NCBI GenBank assembly: GCA_964017065.1
Contig: OZ024790.1
Location: 11,729,498-11,793,497 of the forward strand
Direction: 5' to 3'
Length of the DNA: 64,000 bases
DNA from: Haliclona indistincta
Taxonomy: Eukaryota > Porifera > Demospongiae > Haplosclerida > Chalinidae
Positions 45,293 through 56,471 of the stretch are shown in pieces. Below the pieces are notes generated by a model. That model was not told where the DNA came from and made no database searches. It saw only the letters and a program-made list of their open reading frames with translations. The position numbers and the translations under genes were made by a program. Numbering within the stretch: the first letter of the stretch is position 1; each line of letters starts with the position of its first letter.

Positions 45293-46031
45293 GTACAATG
45301 AATATCATTATCCTACACCAATTTGTGGTTTTGTTTAAGTAATCAAATTAGGTGATGACCACAAGACCGGAATTCTTTCTCAGTTTATGCTTGAATATCA
45401 CCTAGAGTGAATATCAGCTAAGACTGGCTCTGATAGCCTAGCTGTGAATAATAATGATGTGTGGTCTCACCTGTGAATGTGGCTAAATGGCTTGGGAAAC
45501 CAGCTAGTGATATGGCTACTGTAGTTCTACCTACCTACTGTATGCAAATTCTTAGTGATTTTTTGTGCTGGCATACTGCTTTGTGAAGGCTAAATGGCCT
45601 TATTGTAATAGCTGGTCTGACCTTCATTATTGTGGGGATATTTGTACTAATGTGTACATAACATTCACAGTGTTTGTCATAGGATTGATTATGCTTCATA
45701 CCTTGAAATGTGCTTTTGCCCGAGCCTCGATGACCAAGTCTGATGAAGTATGAAGCTATTGGTACTGTTATTGGCTGGCGTCTTGTATGGCGCTAACAGA
45801 AAATGTTCATTCAGAATGCCTAGCTTAGCTACAACAGCAGCATTACAACAGCATTTTGGTCTCTCATTCCTGGCGAAGTGACTGCCCATGAGTGGTACAA
45901 AAGATTTGTACTTCTGCAAACTACTCCCAATGCAAACGTATATTATTTTAATAAAATAATGTTTACGGCGTATCTGGGGTCTTCCCCCAAGAACGCACAC
46001 TGGTATTCTCCACTGTTGTGCTGGATTTCAG
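45293..46031. other. Intergenic stretch, nothing recognised
   Basis: No repeats or supported exons. A minus-strand frame at 45689-46000 has no recognisable domain. Confidence 0.4.
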
Positions 46032-46310
46032 AGTATCTATAATACCATTTTTTCAAGATCCCACAATTTCATTCAACGTGCTGGGCGTTCTAACAATTCT
46101 TTGGTGAAGGCAGTGTTCAATGACATTCTGGCGTACACCTTTGCTGGACACAAAATTCTCTTTGGTTCAAGCTATAAGAAAAATTACTTCTCAGATGATC
46201 AAGAGTGTGCAGGTGTATTGCGATCGTTTATTCTCTCGAGCATTGATTCTGATGTAGTACATGGCTCCTCTCCGATTGATTCAATGTTAAGAACAATTGC
46301 TACGGCATAA
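46032..46310 (+). CDS. Possible terminal exon of an unknown gene
   Basis: After an acceptor-like GATTTCAG there is an open frame of 92 codons (SIYNTIFSRSHNFIQRAG, then FNDILAYTFAGHKILFGSSY) ending in TAA at 46308-46310. The composition looks like a globular protein and differs from the repeats around it. No upstream exon and no family recognised. It may be a gene fragment moved with a duplication. Confidence 0.35.
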   Translation, partial: SIYNTIFSRSHNFIQRAGRSNNSLVKAVFNDILAYTFAGHKILFGSSYKKNYFSDDQECAGVLRSFILSSIDSDVVHGSSPIDSMLRTIATA

Positions 46311-46351
46311 CTTAATTTATTTCAACTCTGCACCTTACGTGGTGTGTTTCA

Positions 46352-46352
46352 C

Positions 46353-46381
<29 letters not shown>
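46352..46381. repeat. (AAT)n microsatellite
   Basis: Ten AAT units just after the possible terminal exon and at the boundary of the R8 downstream flank. Confidence 0.9.
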
Positions 46382-46383
<2 letters not shown>

Positions 46384-46772
46384 GCCAGTCTAGGTCTGAT
46401 TCAGCGTTCTGATTACACTATTTAGGGTTGTAGGATACTGTTTGACACTTTCACACAGTCAGTTTGTCATGATGAAGCCTTTTATTAAAAACAGAGAATG
46501 GTAGCTCCCATATTAGCTCAAGCTGATCTTACTTTCGTCGTCCATTATTATAGGATCAGTAATATTTGTTAGTGAAAGGTTATTGCAATAGCTCTGGCAC
46601 AATGTATATAATACTTTGATGTGCTGCATGTTAGCTAGTAAATTATGTCACATAATATCACAAAATTAATGTTAAAATGAGCGACACGAATTATTTGATG
46701 ATAATTCACAGCATGATAATTATTACAATTAATGATAAGTACAGTAGGTAATGATTAATGTCTCATCACTAG

Positions 46773-47015
46773 TCATTGTTTGTTAGTATCAGTGTGTGTG
46801 ATCTTCTTTTCTCCATGAGCCCAGACCAGTATACAGTAGTTGTCAGCTCTGGTGGTACAGGGCTGTGTGTGATGGTATAATAATGATGAAGCTACACATG
46901 TAGTGAGGCTTACTAGTGCAGTGGAGTAGCTTTCAGTTGAGAGAGTGTGTCCAGTGACTAGCTGACTGGTCTCTACACTATACTGCTCAGCTTGTACTGG
47001 TTTACTGTACTCCAT
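46773..47015 (-). CDS. R-family small protein, member R8 (63 aa)
   Basis: Coding exons are 46914-47015 and 46773-46862 with a 51-base intron. The base context before ATG is CGGTAATGG, so the usual leader acceptor CAG is lost; an unspliced leader is likely. The TATA box lies at 47184-47196, about 170 bases upstream. The upstream DNA is shared with R9, so the two are a local duplicate pair. Confidence 0.55.
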   Translation of the reverse strand: MEYSKPVQAEQYSVETSQLVTGHTLSTESYSTALVSLTTCVASSLLYHHTQPCTTRADNYCILVWAHGEKKITHTDTNKQ

Positions 47016-47183
47016 TACCGAATGAGCTAGACAATGAATGGACCAATGAGCAACGGAGATCAATCACTTTTGTAGTTGATTTCCACAGTATTATCACTTT
47101 AGTGTAGACTGAATTTGTTGGTAACTGCACACTTCATTCACTTCCTCTTTTGCTTGCTTGATGCCTCTCTTCTGCTCTTGCAA

Positions 47184-47196
47184 TGCTTTTATACCC
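47184..47196 (-). promoter_or_regulatory. TATA box of R8
   Basis: AGGGTATAAAAGCATTG on the minus strand; identical in R9. Confidence 0.6.
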
Positions 47197-47199
47197 TAA

Positions 47200-48320
47200 C
47201 CAGAAGCATTGTTTAGTAGTATCAAATTTCTCTGTCTGCTGTGACATCATGCACTTTGTGAGAAGCAGTACAAATACTGCACTGTAGTCAAATTACAATA
47301 CATTAAATAGCTGTATACATAATTGTACACTTCCTGTTGGAACCGCCTGCCAAAGACTAAAAATACTTTAGCACCATTGAAATTATTTTTGCATCAAACT
47401 CCCAAAATAAAATTCACCAAAATGATGAAAGTATTGATTGAACAAAAGCATACTGAGTTCTTCAAGTAGTTCTTCTTATCTACTCAACTCTGGTCTCTAC
47501 TGCTGTACTACTGCATAGCAAAGGCTGAAGATGTGCATGGGGTGTGGTAATAATACTCACTGTAGTATTCACTTATTAGGAATTACACACACTTCATGTT
47601 ATTATAGTCACATGACTATTTTGCCTGCTTCCTTTTGGGGCCTGGGCCGGTATGACTCTCATTATTCAATCTCGACTTTCTAAAATTCCACAACCCTTTA
47701 TCAACTACCACTGGCTACTGCTGAGACACATACCATACTGCAACCTTATATCAGTGGTGATCATAACCGCTTCTTTAACCAACATATCAGTGCCTCTTTA
47801 ACAACATTAGGGAGTATAGATGACAGGTTTATTTCATTACACAACTCAATGTTGTTTGATTACACATTGTTCCATGGTTCCTTGCCTACTCAACAAATTA
47901 TTGTTAGCTGAGTCTAGGCCTGTCTGAGCCAAGTTTTAATCAACTGCATTCCTCAGTGTAAATAGTGCAATGCGATAGTCTTCTGTAAAGTTGTATCAGG
48001 AAGCAGCCAGTGGGTTACTGCACTTGAGAGCAAAATGATAATCATTATATAGACGGTTGATCAGATAATTTTTGGCGTTTGAATATCTTCGTCGTCTGTC
48101 AGTCAATAAAAATATTAACGTACAAAGTGCATTTATAACACAATGTTATAGTATCGAAAAAATAAAATAGCAAAAAAATTTAAGAAACTTTATAGATGAA
48201 ATTTCCCTATCTACTGAGCATCAAGTTGCTTCTTTGTTGTTTCTGTTTGTTGCCTCTCTATTCTTATAACACTCACAGATTGTTACATACAGCACATTCA
48301 TAGTTACTGTTCACGAATTT
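47200..48320. other. Intergenic stretch between R8 and R9
   Basis: Bases 47465-47570 resemble the leader and promoter of R4 (CTTATCTACTCAACTCTGGT, then CTGCATAGC), so a promoter relic of another R copy remains. The rest is AT-rich and unassigned. Confidence 0.5.
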
Positions 48321-48563
48321 TCATTGTTTGTTATTATCAGTGTGTGTGATCTTCTTTTCTCCATGAGCCCAGACCAGTATACAGTAGTTGTCAGCTCTGG
48401 TGGTACAGGGCTGTGTGTGATGGTATAATAATGATGAAGCTACACATGTAGTGAGGCTTACTAGTGCAGTGGAGTAGCTTTCAGTTGAGAGAGTGTGTCC
48501 AGTGACTAGCTGACTGGGCTCTACACTATACTGCTCAGCTTGTACTGGTTTACTGTACTCCAT
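48321..48563 (-). CDS. R-family small protein, member R9 (63 aa)
   Basis: Coding exons are 48462-48563 and 48321-48410. It differs from R8 by few substitutions (for example SVEPSQL for SVETSQL and TDNNKQ at the end). The leader acceptor is CAC instead of CAG, as in R4. It forms a duplicate pair with R8, including about 200 bases of promoter. Confidence 0.55.
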   Translation of the reverse strand: MEYSKPVQAEQYSVEPSQLVTGHTLSTESYSTALVSLTTCVASSLLYHHTQPCTTRADNYCILVWAHGEKKITHTDNNKQ

Positions 48564-48733
48564 TAGTGAATGAGCTAGACAATGAATAGGCCAATGAGCA
48601 GCGGAGATCAATCACTTTTGTAGTTTAGTTCCACGAGTATTATCACTTTAGTGTAGACTGAAATTTTTTGGTAACTGCACACTTCATTCACTTCCTCTTT
48701 TGCTTGCTTAATGTCTCTCTTCTGCTCTTGCAA

Positions 48734-48746
48734 TGCTTTTATACCC
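48734..48746 (-). promoter_or_regulatory. TATA box of R9
   Basis: AGGGTATAAAAGCATTG on the minus strand, as in R8. Confidence 0.6.
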
Positions 48747-48858
48747 TAACCAAGAGCATTGTTTAGTAGTATCAAATTTCTCAGTCTGCTGTGACCTCAT
48801 GCACTTTGTGAGAAACACTACTAATGCTTTACTGTACAATGCAAACATAGTTAACCAT

Positions 48859-49054
48859 TATAGTGGAACCTCTCACTATACGGACACCCCTCAAATAAGT
48901 ACATGTCTCAAATAAAGTCACCCACAGAACTGTGGACATCGTATATGATGCATAATAATTAATATAAAACGTTTAAACCACTGAAATTATGCGGACACCC
49001 CTCAAATCAGGATATTGATAGTGGGTTCAAAGAGTGTCCAGGGGTTGTACTGTA
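48859..49054. mobile_element. Pogo/Tigger-like MITE (tentative)
   Basis: TATAGTGGAACCTCTCACTA at the left and an inverted TACAGTACAACCCCTGGACA at the right. CGGACACCCCTCAAAT occurs twice inside. TA at both ends suits a TA target site. No coding sequence. Confidence 0.5.
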
Positions 49055-49320
49055 CAATGTGATACAGCTAGCCATTGCCACATGCTGTATTCTCACGTGA
49101 TTATTAGCTCCAGTTATTAAAGAATCCAATAGCTTCTAGTTAATTGTATTCATAATGCCATGGAGACTGGAACCATGCCATAAGTTATGTTGTACATTTG
49201 ATACTAGTTTCTGGCACCCACACATTCATGCACATAAATAAAATTATTATTCAGTAACATTCAGGAAATACCAGTATCAATGTCATGTTTTTATTAAGAA
49301 TGATAGTAATTATTATTTCA

Positions 49321-49790
49321 GGTGAATGAGCATATACCACGGGTGAGACATAGAAATAAAAATAAAGATAAAGGTAAGTCAAAAAGATACATTGTTTAAA
49401 ACCGATTCAGACCGCACCATGTCCACAGGTGGTGAAAGTCGTACTCGCACAGGGTAGCCACATTTGGATCTGTAGCCTCGGATACATCTAATCGATGAAC
49501 ATAAAAGTGCAAATGATAGAGAACATCTTATCCAAGTCAGCACACTGGAGTAAGGATTTTGACATTTTGAGGAAATGAGGGATGCCAATCACTTAATTGT
49601 AAAAAATCATTGCTTCATGCCCCAGCCCACCTGTTGAAGAGAAAACAAGGGGGTTGAAACAGCCGTGCTCCATTTCTCTGACCCGTGCACCATAATCATG
49701 CTTTTCTCATGCTTGTGTCGTTTGTACATTGCAGGGATAGAGTACATAGTGTTTGAGGGTGCCAGTGGGTTGAACACACATACGCCAAAG
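49321..49790 (+). CDS. Two exon-like segments of an unrecognised gene
   Basis: After TTATTTCAG an open segment (about 49321-49373) reads VNEHIPRVRHRNKNKDK and ends at GTAAGT. After CATTGCAG a second (about 49735-49790) reads GIEYIVFEGASGLNTHTPK and ends at GTAAGC. The phases fit (1 then 1). I do not recognise the protein. The second donor is the first base of the block shared with window position 1, so the same exon probably exists left of the window in block A. Confidence 0.35.
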
Positions 49791-50605
49791 TAAGCCCTAA
49801 GTTTTTGAGTACAGTATATATGTCCTTTTGTTGATATCACTATTTCTTAGAAATTATTTTTTTTCATGCAAACAAGTGATTAACAAAAATAATTACAGAA
49901 TCTTATTTATGCACAGCGTTATTATAGAACAGTTTGGGCTAGTGTTTAGGACAAGATGCATGTACTCACTTTTGTTAAAATACAGTTGTTTGGACACCTG
50001 GATCATGGAGCCGTAATATTATTAGTGAATTTTTATGATTATTATTACAGTATTCAATATAAATACCTTTTGTGTGCATTACATTTTCACTAATAACAAC
50101 AATCACTAAATCACAGCATATAGCTGGATGCAAGGCAGAGAATCCTGTTTGGCTAGTTTGGTACAACAGACAACCATGCATAGCATCTCAACAGGTAGTC
50201 ATACAAGGCTTCTTCATATGTCTATATGTTGTATCTAATGTTTCCTTGACTGCTTTTAGGAAACCATTCTATAACATACCGGTAATATAATCTACTTGAG
50301 AATATGATAGGTTGATTTTAACAATGTAAATCAAGGAAATACCAATCATGTTGGTTACAATGTCCATAGAGACGGGCCCCCATAATTCAACCTTTGTTAT
50401 AAGATAATGGGACATAATATATAGCTCATAGAAAAGAGGATCTCTCAGAGTGATTCACTCTGCACACTAGAACATTGTGTTTGCCTATTGACATTATCCA
50501 CTATTGAGCTAGTTTTGGACCACAATTTCTAGGCCTTTATTAACAGCTGGCATTAATTAAATTTTTATTATTAATGTCCACATATTTTGTTTTCTTGTTT
50601 TTCAG

Positions 50606-51506
50606 ACCGCACCCCTCTGTTACCATTGATACCAGGCAGTGGAGAGCTAGTGGAGGCTAACTATGTCATCAGGTTACATAGATTATTACATAGTACGTCA
50701 TCTTTCACCAATCAGATTGCTCTATTCGAGGGCATTAATGTAGGTTAATGACCGCTCGTAGCGTCTTCTATAGCAACAGACCATTGCGTCTTTGCGAGTT
50801 TGAATAATTCACGATGATATTGCGCTCACAGTGTTGTGTGCGATGAACTATATAATAAGCCAGTTATTGCACTACACAACTCGGGCATTAACCGACATAA
50901 ATGACCTCGGGAAAGTCGGTTGCCCTCGACCGTTACTCGGGCAACTCGACTTTCCCACGGTCATTTATGTCGGTTAATGCCCTCGCGTGAGGGCAATAAC
51001 TAATACTTAATCTCTATAGACTTAATTTCTTTTCACAATAAATCAACCCCTTGTTAATCTTGCATTTATATTTTTAATTTTTAATCATTTTCAGAAACAG
51101 ATGAATTCAGAAGCAAGTTTGTAATTTCAGGTAAATAACTTACTACAGTTGCGTGACATTATACTCTTCTTTCTGATAATGTCTAGATCAGAGAGAACCT
51201 GTCATTGATCTACAAGTGTTGCAACAAAGTAACTTGAAATCAGAAATTCTAAATGAACAGAATCACAAGAAAATGCAATCCAGCACTGGAAAAGGAAATA
51301 CACTAGGAATAAAAGTGGAAGGAAATTACAACACTGCTATCATCCACATAGTCCTGTACTGTATGATACAATATCTACTGTCTAGCTTGAATTCCAGCAC
51401 ATCAGTCTGTAGAACCATAGATAGATTACAGAACATCCCAAAACATCCATCATGTTCTACCATAGTAAAGGATGTTTGGTTGAACATTGCCTGTGTTTGT
51501 CTGTAA
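50606..51506 (+). pseudogene. Orphan ABCD3-like exon 15 with tail (block C)
   Basis: Exon 15 copy at 50606-50672 and tail pieces at about 51111-51130 and 51187-51506. The last piece is open further than in block A because of a 2-base difference near 51390. The palindromic MITE is present at about 50862-51001. Confidence 0.45.
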
Positions 51507-53192
51507 TCTATCCACATTTCCCTCTTTATAAACTCATTCTAATATTTGTCTTGTGTCCAATTCTTTGTTGTTGAATTATTAAATCTGTTAGTTATAAAGC
51601 TGCTTGCTAATACAATACGTCTGTCATGTAAACCTGAGCTCTGTTGTCCCATGCAGCTGCAACAGATAATACTTGCACAAAAATCATCTACAGTAGTTGC
51701 ATGATTGACGCAGCATGGACTCGATCTTGATGTACAGCAGTGCTTGCAGGAGATGAGAGTCTTGTTGTGATTGCATATCGTGTGCTGCAACTCTAGCCGC
51801 TACTTCCAACTTTAACGAGCACGTGGGTGACGATTTAAAAAAGGCGTGGTTTGGTCATTTCTTGGCGACTTTGACACACTCTGAATCGACATGCTATTCA
51901 AGTCCGGAAGGCAAACTCAACTTCCCCAGTGCTCTCGGGAGCAAGCTGCTTATAGCCGGAACAAGATTCTGCTACTAGTAAGATTCAAGAGACGCCGAGT
52001 CTAGAGAAAGGCACGCGAGCTCATCAGTGTACAGTACTTGAATTCATTTGTACACACTCTTTCCCTTTGCTGTAGACCGCTTTTCTAATACTTGGGTGAT
52101 CAATCATATTCTGACAATGGCTCCTGTTCTGTCTAAACTAGCAGAGCATCGTAAGCTGTTGATCTCAGCCGTCACTGGAGTGGGCGGGGTCTGCCTGTAT
52201 CTACTGGCTCGTGGCAGCTATGCTTACAGGTAGAAAACATGAATACAACTCACATTGTGCTCACTCACTCCATTCCCACAGGAGTGACCAAGATGTGGTA
52301 TTATCATCAAAGGTATCATACTAGCTAGTAGTGTAGGTATGAACCAGTGTATGGAGGTGTGTTCCATGATGTATAGGACCACAAAGGGAAGAGATCCAAG
52401 GCTGCTGTAGACTTGACTTTCTTCAGGTAAGCAAAAACTGATGATTTTGGATGGTTAAAATTTAGCGAATTTGTGTCTTGGCGAACATGCACAGTACGCT
52501 CGGTGTATCTCATCACTGCAATAGCTGAATTGGTGAAATTAATTTTGGTGAAAGCTGCTGAATTATCTACTATAGCTGTATAGTGATACATGTTCTATAC
52601 ATGAGTGGTACATGTAGATTTGCTGTATAAACCTACAAGAACCATGGAATAATACATGGATTGGAATTTGCGTGTGTTGGTTGCTATGACTAGCTTTAGT
52701 TTCATAGTTGTGTTTCTGATGATAGTTGTTGTGATCTCTCTTCAGACGATTAGGTACATTGTTGAAGATAGTGATACCTGGACCATTCTCAATGGAGGTC
52801 GTCTACATCCTGTTAGTGGGTGTTCTACTGCTGCTACGAACCTACTATGATATTTGGGTCATCAAGAACACAACGTCCATTGAAAGGTAACTAGAGAACA
52901 AGATGGCATGGAATATACTGTCTAGTAGACAATACTGGTAGCTAGCATAATAGCATTTAAGTGTTGCTGAAATCTATGTGTAGCCTTATTTTAAGCACCA
53001 TTTTATGCATAACTGACAATAAGCTTAAAATTATGCCTGTATGTGTTCAACTGTGACTGCTCTTTTTTCTAACTTAGATTTTTTTGTTTTCATAGTTCAA
53101 TCATTGGACGTGACATGAGTCTCTTCAAGAAGCACTTGTTGGACTACATTATCACAATACCTCTTCTATCAACCATCAATAATCTACTCAAG

Positions 53193-53214
53193 GTGTGTGT
53201 GTGTGTGTGTGTGG

Positions 53215-53273
<59 letters not shown>
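53193..53273 (+). repeat. (GT)n at the copy C intron 4 donor
   Basis: Starts in the splice donor as in copies A and B. Confidence 0.95.
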
Positions 53274-53274
<1 letters not shown>

Positions 53275-53799
53275 AGTGTTCTCCTGTCCTCCATTTTGTT
53301 CTCTAGTATGGTCTGCACGAGTTGAGTCTAAGATTCCGTACTCGTCTATCTACCCATCTCTATCACCAGTACATGCAGTAAGTAGTTATGAGAACTTACA
53401 TTCTGTTGACTAATAATGACTACAATAATTATACTACCAAATACCATATAGCGGGTAATTTTGGCGAATTTGACGAATCGTCAGGCATTGATTCGCCAAA
53501 ATAAAAATCGCCATTTGGTTTTTCTATTGCAGTAATACGTGAACCAGGCACTTGGCGCCAAAATAAAATTCGCCTAAGCATAAAATCTGGGTAATTCGCC
53601 AAAATCTTGACCCTCTAAATTACCCGCTATATGGTAAGACCGTAAAAAAGTTTAAAACTAGACACATGTAAGTCAGTACTGTGCTTTTGTTGCTGCATAA
53701 TGAATGATGGACTTTCTGTTTATTTGTAGTGGATTCACTTTCTATAAGATGTCTAATCTTGACAATAGGATAGCCAATGCTGACCAGCTGCTGACACAG

Positions 53800-53801
<2 letters not shown>

Positions 53802-53837
<36 letters not shown>
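53802..53837 (+). repeat. (CA)n at the copy C intron 6 donor
   Basis: Starts in GTACACAC at the exon 6 end, as in copy A. Confidence 0.95.
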
Positions 53838-53839
<2 letters not shown>

Positions 53840-55478
53840 CTTTCCTCCTGTCCTCAGGATATTGACAGGTTCTCTGAGACACTAACTGACCTGTATTCTA
53901 ATATAGCTAAGGTCAGTATACACTCTGTGATTTATACACAAGATTGACATTTCTCTTTCTTAGCCAATTCTGGACATTGTCTTGTATATCAGGACTCTAG
54001 CTGGTAATATTGGAGCACAGGTATTATCACAAAATTTTAGGTTGTGTATCAAAATTGATAACTGACTTATAAAATTTTACTCCAGGGCCCTCTCTCAATG
54101 CTGGGATACCTAGCTGTGTCTGGCTTTGTTCTCACTAAGTATGTGAAATATTTTTGAAAGGGTGGGATCTATATTTTGTTTTTTCTCTCTCTAAGGCTGC
54201 GTTCTCCAGTTGGAGGTATGACAATGCGTGAGCAACAGCTGGAGGGTACTCTACGCTTTGTCAACTCACGAGTGATCACTAGTAGGTGAGTTATACCATA
54301 TCAACTGATAAAAATTAATGATGGAAATTATATGTTTTTATTGAAGTTTGAGATAAATGGGACTGAAATGCACTTGTATTTTTAACTTGTATAAAATGAA
54401 TGCTTTATCAGTAATAACTGGATTAGCTAATACAGTATTTTTACAGTTTCCTCAGTGAGGAGATATCATTCTATCAAGGCAGTGTTCGAGAGGAACAGAA
54501 CATCAGGAAGATGTTTGGTCGTCTGGTGAGTCACTCACTGGTAGTGATCATGTGACAGATCATATGACTTGTGTACAGGTGGATCACTTGAGGAGTATCA
54601 TTCACTTTCGGTTTGGTATGGGATTCATTGATTCAATGGTGGCTAACTGTAAGGAAATACACAAATTCATTCTCGATCAAAATTGTTCATTGTATCAGCA
54701 TTTTCAAATTCTGAAACCAGAATATTGAAGTGTACATGTATTGTCTCTCTAGATATGGCGGCAGTGGTTGGCTACCTGGCTATCTGTCGTCCATTCCTTG
54801 ATCTCTCTCATCCGCGCCATCGTAACAGCACTCACAAAGAATTGCTCACGGCAATTTTTACTGTAAAATTAAATTTTAGTTGAATTAATTTTGTTATTAA
54901 AAAATTATAAAAATCTATTTTTTATTGTTCCAGTCAAATTTTTGCTCTTTCACAATACATTTTTGTTACTATAGGACTATTATCAGAATGGTTGGATGTT
55001 GGTTCAGATGGCTGATGCTATTGGTCGTCTTGTGCTAGCAGGGAGAGACTTTGCTCGTCTGTCAGGATTCACTGCTCGTGTGTTTGAGCTGATTGAAGTG
55101 CTGCGTGACCTCCACAATGGAGTCTATGAGAGGACTATGGTAGCTACTGAGGCTACTGAAGATGGTGAGTGAGTGAGTGAGTGAGTGGTGTGTGACTATG
55201 AGAGAGTTTGTTTCACACTCTTTGTGCCTTTATTATAACTGACATTAATTTTTTATATAGTTTGTTTTCTTGTTTCCAGACCGCACCCCTCTGTTACCAT
55301 TGATATCAGGCAGTGGAAAGCTAGTGGAGGCTAACTATGTCATCAGGTAACATAGATTTATTTAATCCTTTCTCTCATTCTCTGTTCAATTGTTGGTAAT
55401 TTTTATTATAACTCACATAAACCATTGTACACATTATCAACATACGAATTCAAATACACAATGCTCATGGTCTAGTTG

Positions 55479-55770
55479 TCATTGTTTGTTAGTATCAGTG
55501 TGTGTGATCTTCTTTTCTCCATGAGCCCAGACCAGTATACAGTAGTTGTCAGCTCTGGTGGTACAGGGCTGTGTGTGATGGGTGAAGCTACACATGTAGT
55601 GAGGCTTACTAGTGCAGTGGAGTAGCTTTCAGTTGAGAGAGTGTGTCCAGTGACTAGCTGACTGGTCTCTACACTATACTGCTCAGCTTGTACTGGTTTA
55701 CTGTACTCCATTACTGAATGAGAGTGCTGATCTCAAGTGTAGAGCTAGTACAGAAGATATAATATTAACT
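55479..55770 (-). CDS. R-family small protein, member R10 (63 aa)
   Basis: Coding exons are 55610-55711 and 55479-55568. The intron is only 41 bases because the TATAATAAT stretch is deleted; reading through it would give a longer, different tail, so splicing efficiency is uncertain. The leader intron from CAG before TAATGG to the donor GTGAGT near 55770 is intact, and the leader exon matches R2. It lies 130 bases beyond exon 15 of ABCD3 copy C in opposite orientation. Confidence 0.58.
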
Positions 55771-55848
55771 CACCTGATATAGCTTGATTACCACTGCAAC
55801 AGTAGAGCAGAGAATCTTTTAGTTGAAGTGCTGTGCACTGATGCTAAC

Positions 55849-55860
55849 TGTTTTTATAAG
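55849..55860 (-). promoter_or_regulatory. TATA box of R10
   Basis: GGCTTATAAAAACAG on the minus strand, about 80 bases upstream of the leader donor. Confidence 0.6.
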
Positions 55861-55915
55861 CCATACTAGAATACAACCTAAAACAAAATTATTTTGTTTT
55901 CGTTTGTTTGGTGAT

Positions 55916-56471
55916 CTCATTAATATTCATAAAGCAGCTTGTACTTGTGAATTTAATTTTGCGGTTGTGAATATCATTACCCTCTTTGTACAGTAGTATG
56001 CTGTACTTCTTGTATGTGCAGGGAAAGCACAAAACAGTATAAAACTCGAGCATGAAGTGTTGGCTACGCTTATGCAGTGCCAAGATCGTCAGCTACACGT
56101 GGTCAACACTGTAATGGAAATTTCGTACTCAACAGCCAAGATAAGTTACATAAGTACTGTTTGTCGCTGCTGTACAGCCAAAAGCTCTCCGTTACAAGAT
56201 TCCTTGTGTCGAGATAGCCACAGAAGCATGGTTTCAGCAAACTGGCATGGTCTGCTGACAAGTTTTTCTGATTAGTAGGCGTGGTTTTTGTCACACCTCT
56301 AGTGTTCCTTCCCGGTAAGCTGTCTCGCTAAAACTTGGTATACAAGCAGTACTTCCAGTCGTGTTGTTATGCAGCTAGCGATGCGTTTGTAGCTGCTTTA
56401 CATCTGGAAATCTGGCCCATAGCAACAGCGCCGCCGCCTCATGAATATTATTTAGTATCAAGCACCCTTAA
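55916..56471. mobile_element. Second copy of the 13248 TIR element, left end truncated
   Basis: The right end ATGAATATT-TTTAGTATCAAG-CACCCTTAA and the internal blocks match 13248-13649, with an extra 150 bases in the middle. The left end retains only ATTAATATTCAT. Confidence 0.75.

Larger units (their letters stand above)
49793..54165. repeat. Segmental duplication block C (pairs with 1-4870)
   Basis: Nearly identical to block A apart from the MITE at 363-895, repeat lengths, and exon 2 of the ABCD3-like gene, which matches copy B instead. After about 54165 the sequence is closer to copy B. Confidence 0.92.
52117..55346 (+). pseudogene. ABCD3-like copy C, open except for exon 2 and one donor
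   Basis: Exon order and splice sites match copy A (exon 1 from 52117, exon 15 at 55280-55346). Exon 2 (52337-52426) has TAG at 52374-52376 where A has CAG, so a full-length product from this start is not possible unless exon 2 is skipped. The donor of exon 13 is GCAATT instead of GTAAGT. Otherwise frames are intact, including exons 8 and 9 that are broken in B. Likely a recently disabled copy. It too lacks an ATPase half. Confidence 0.7.
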
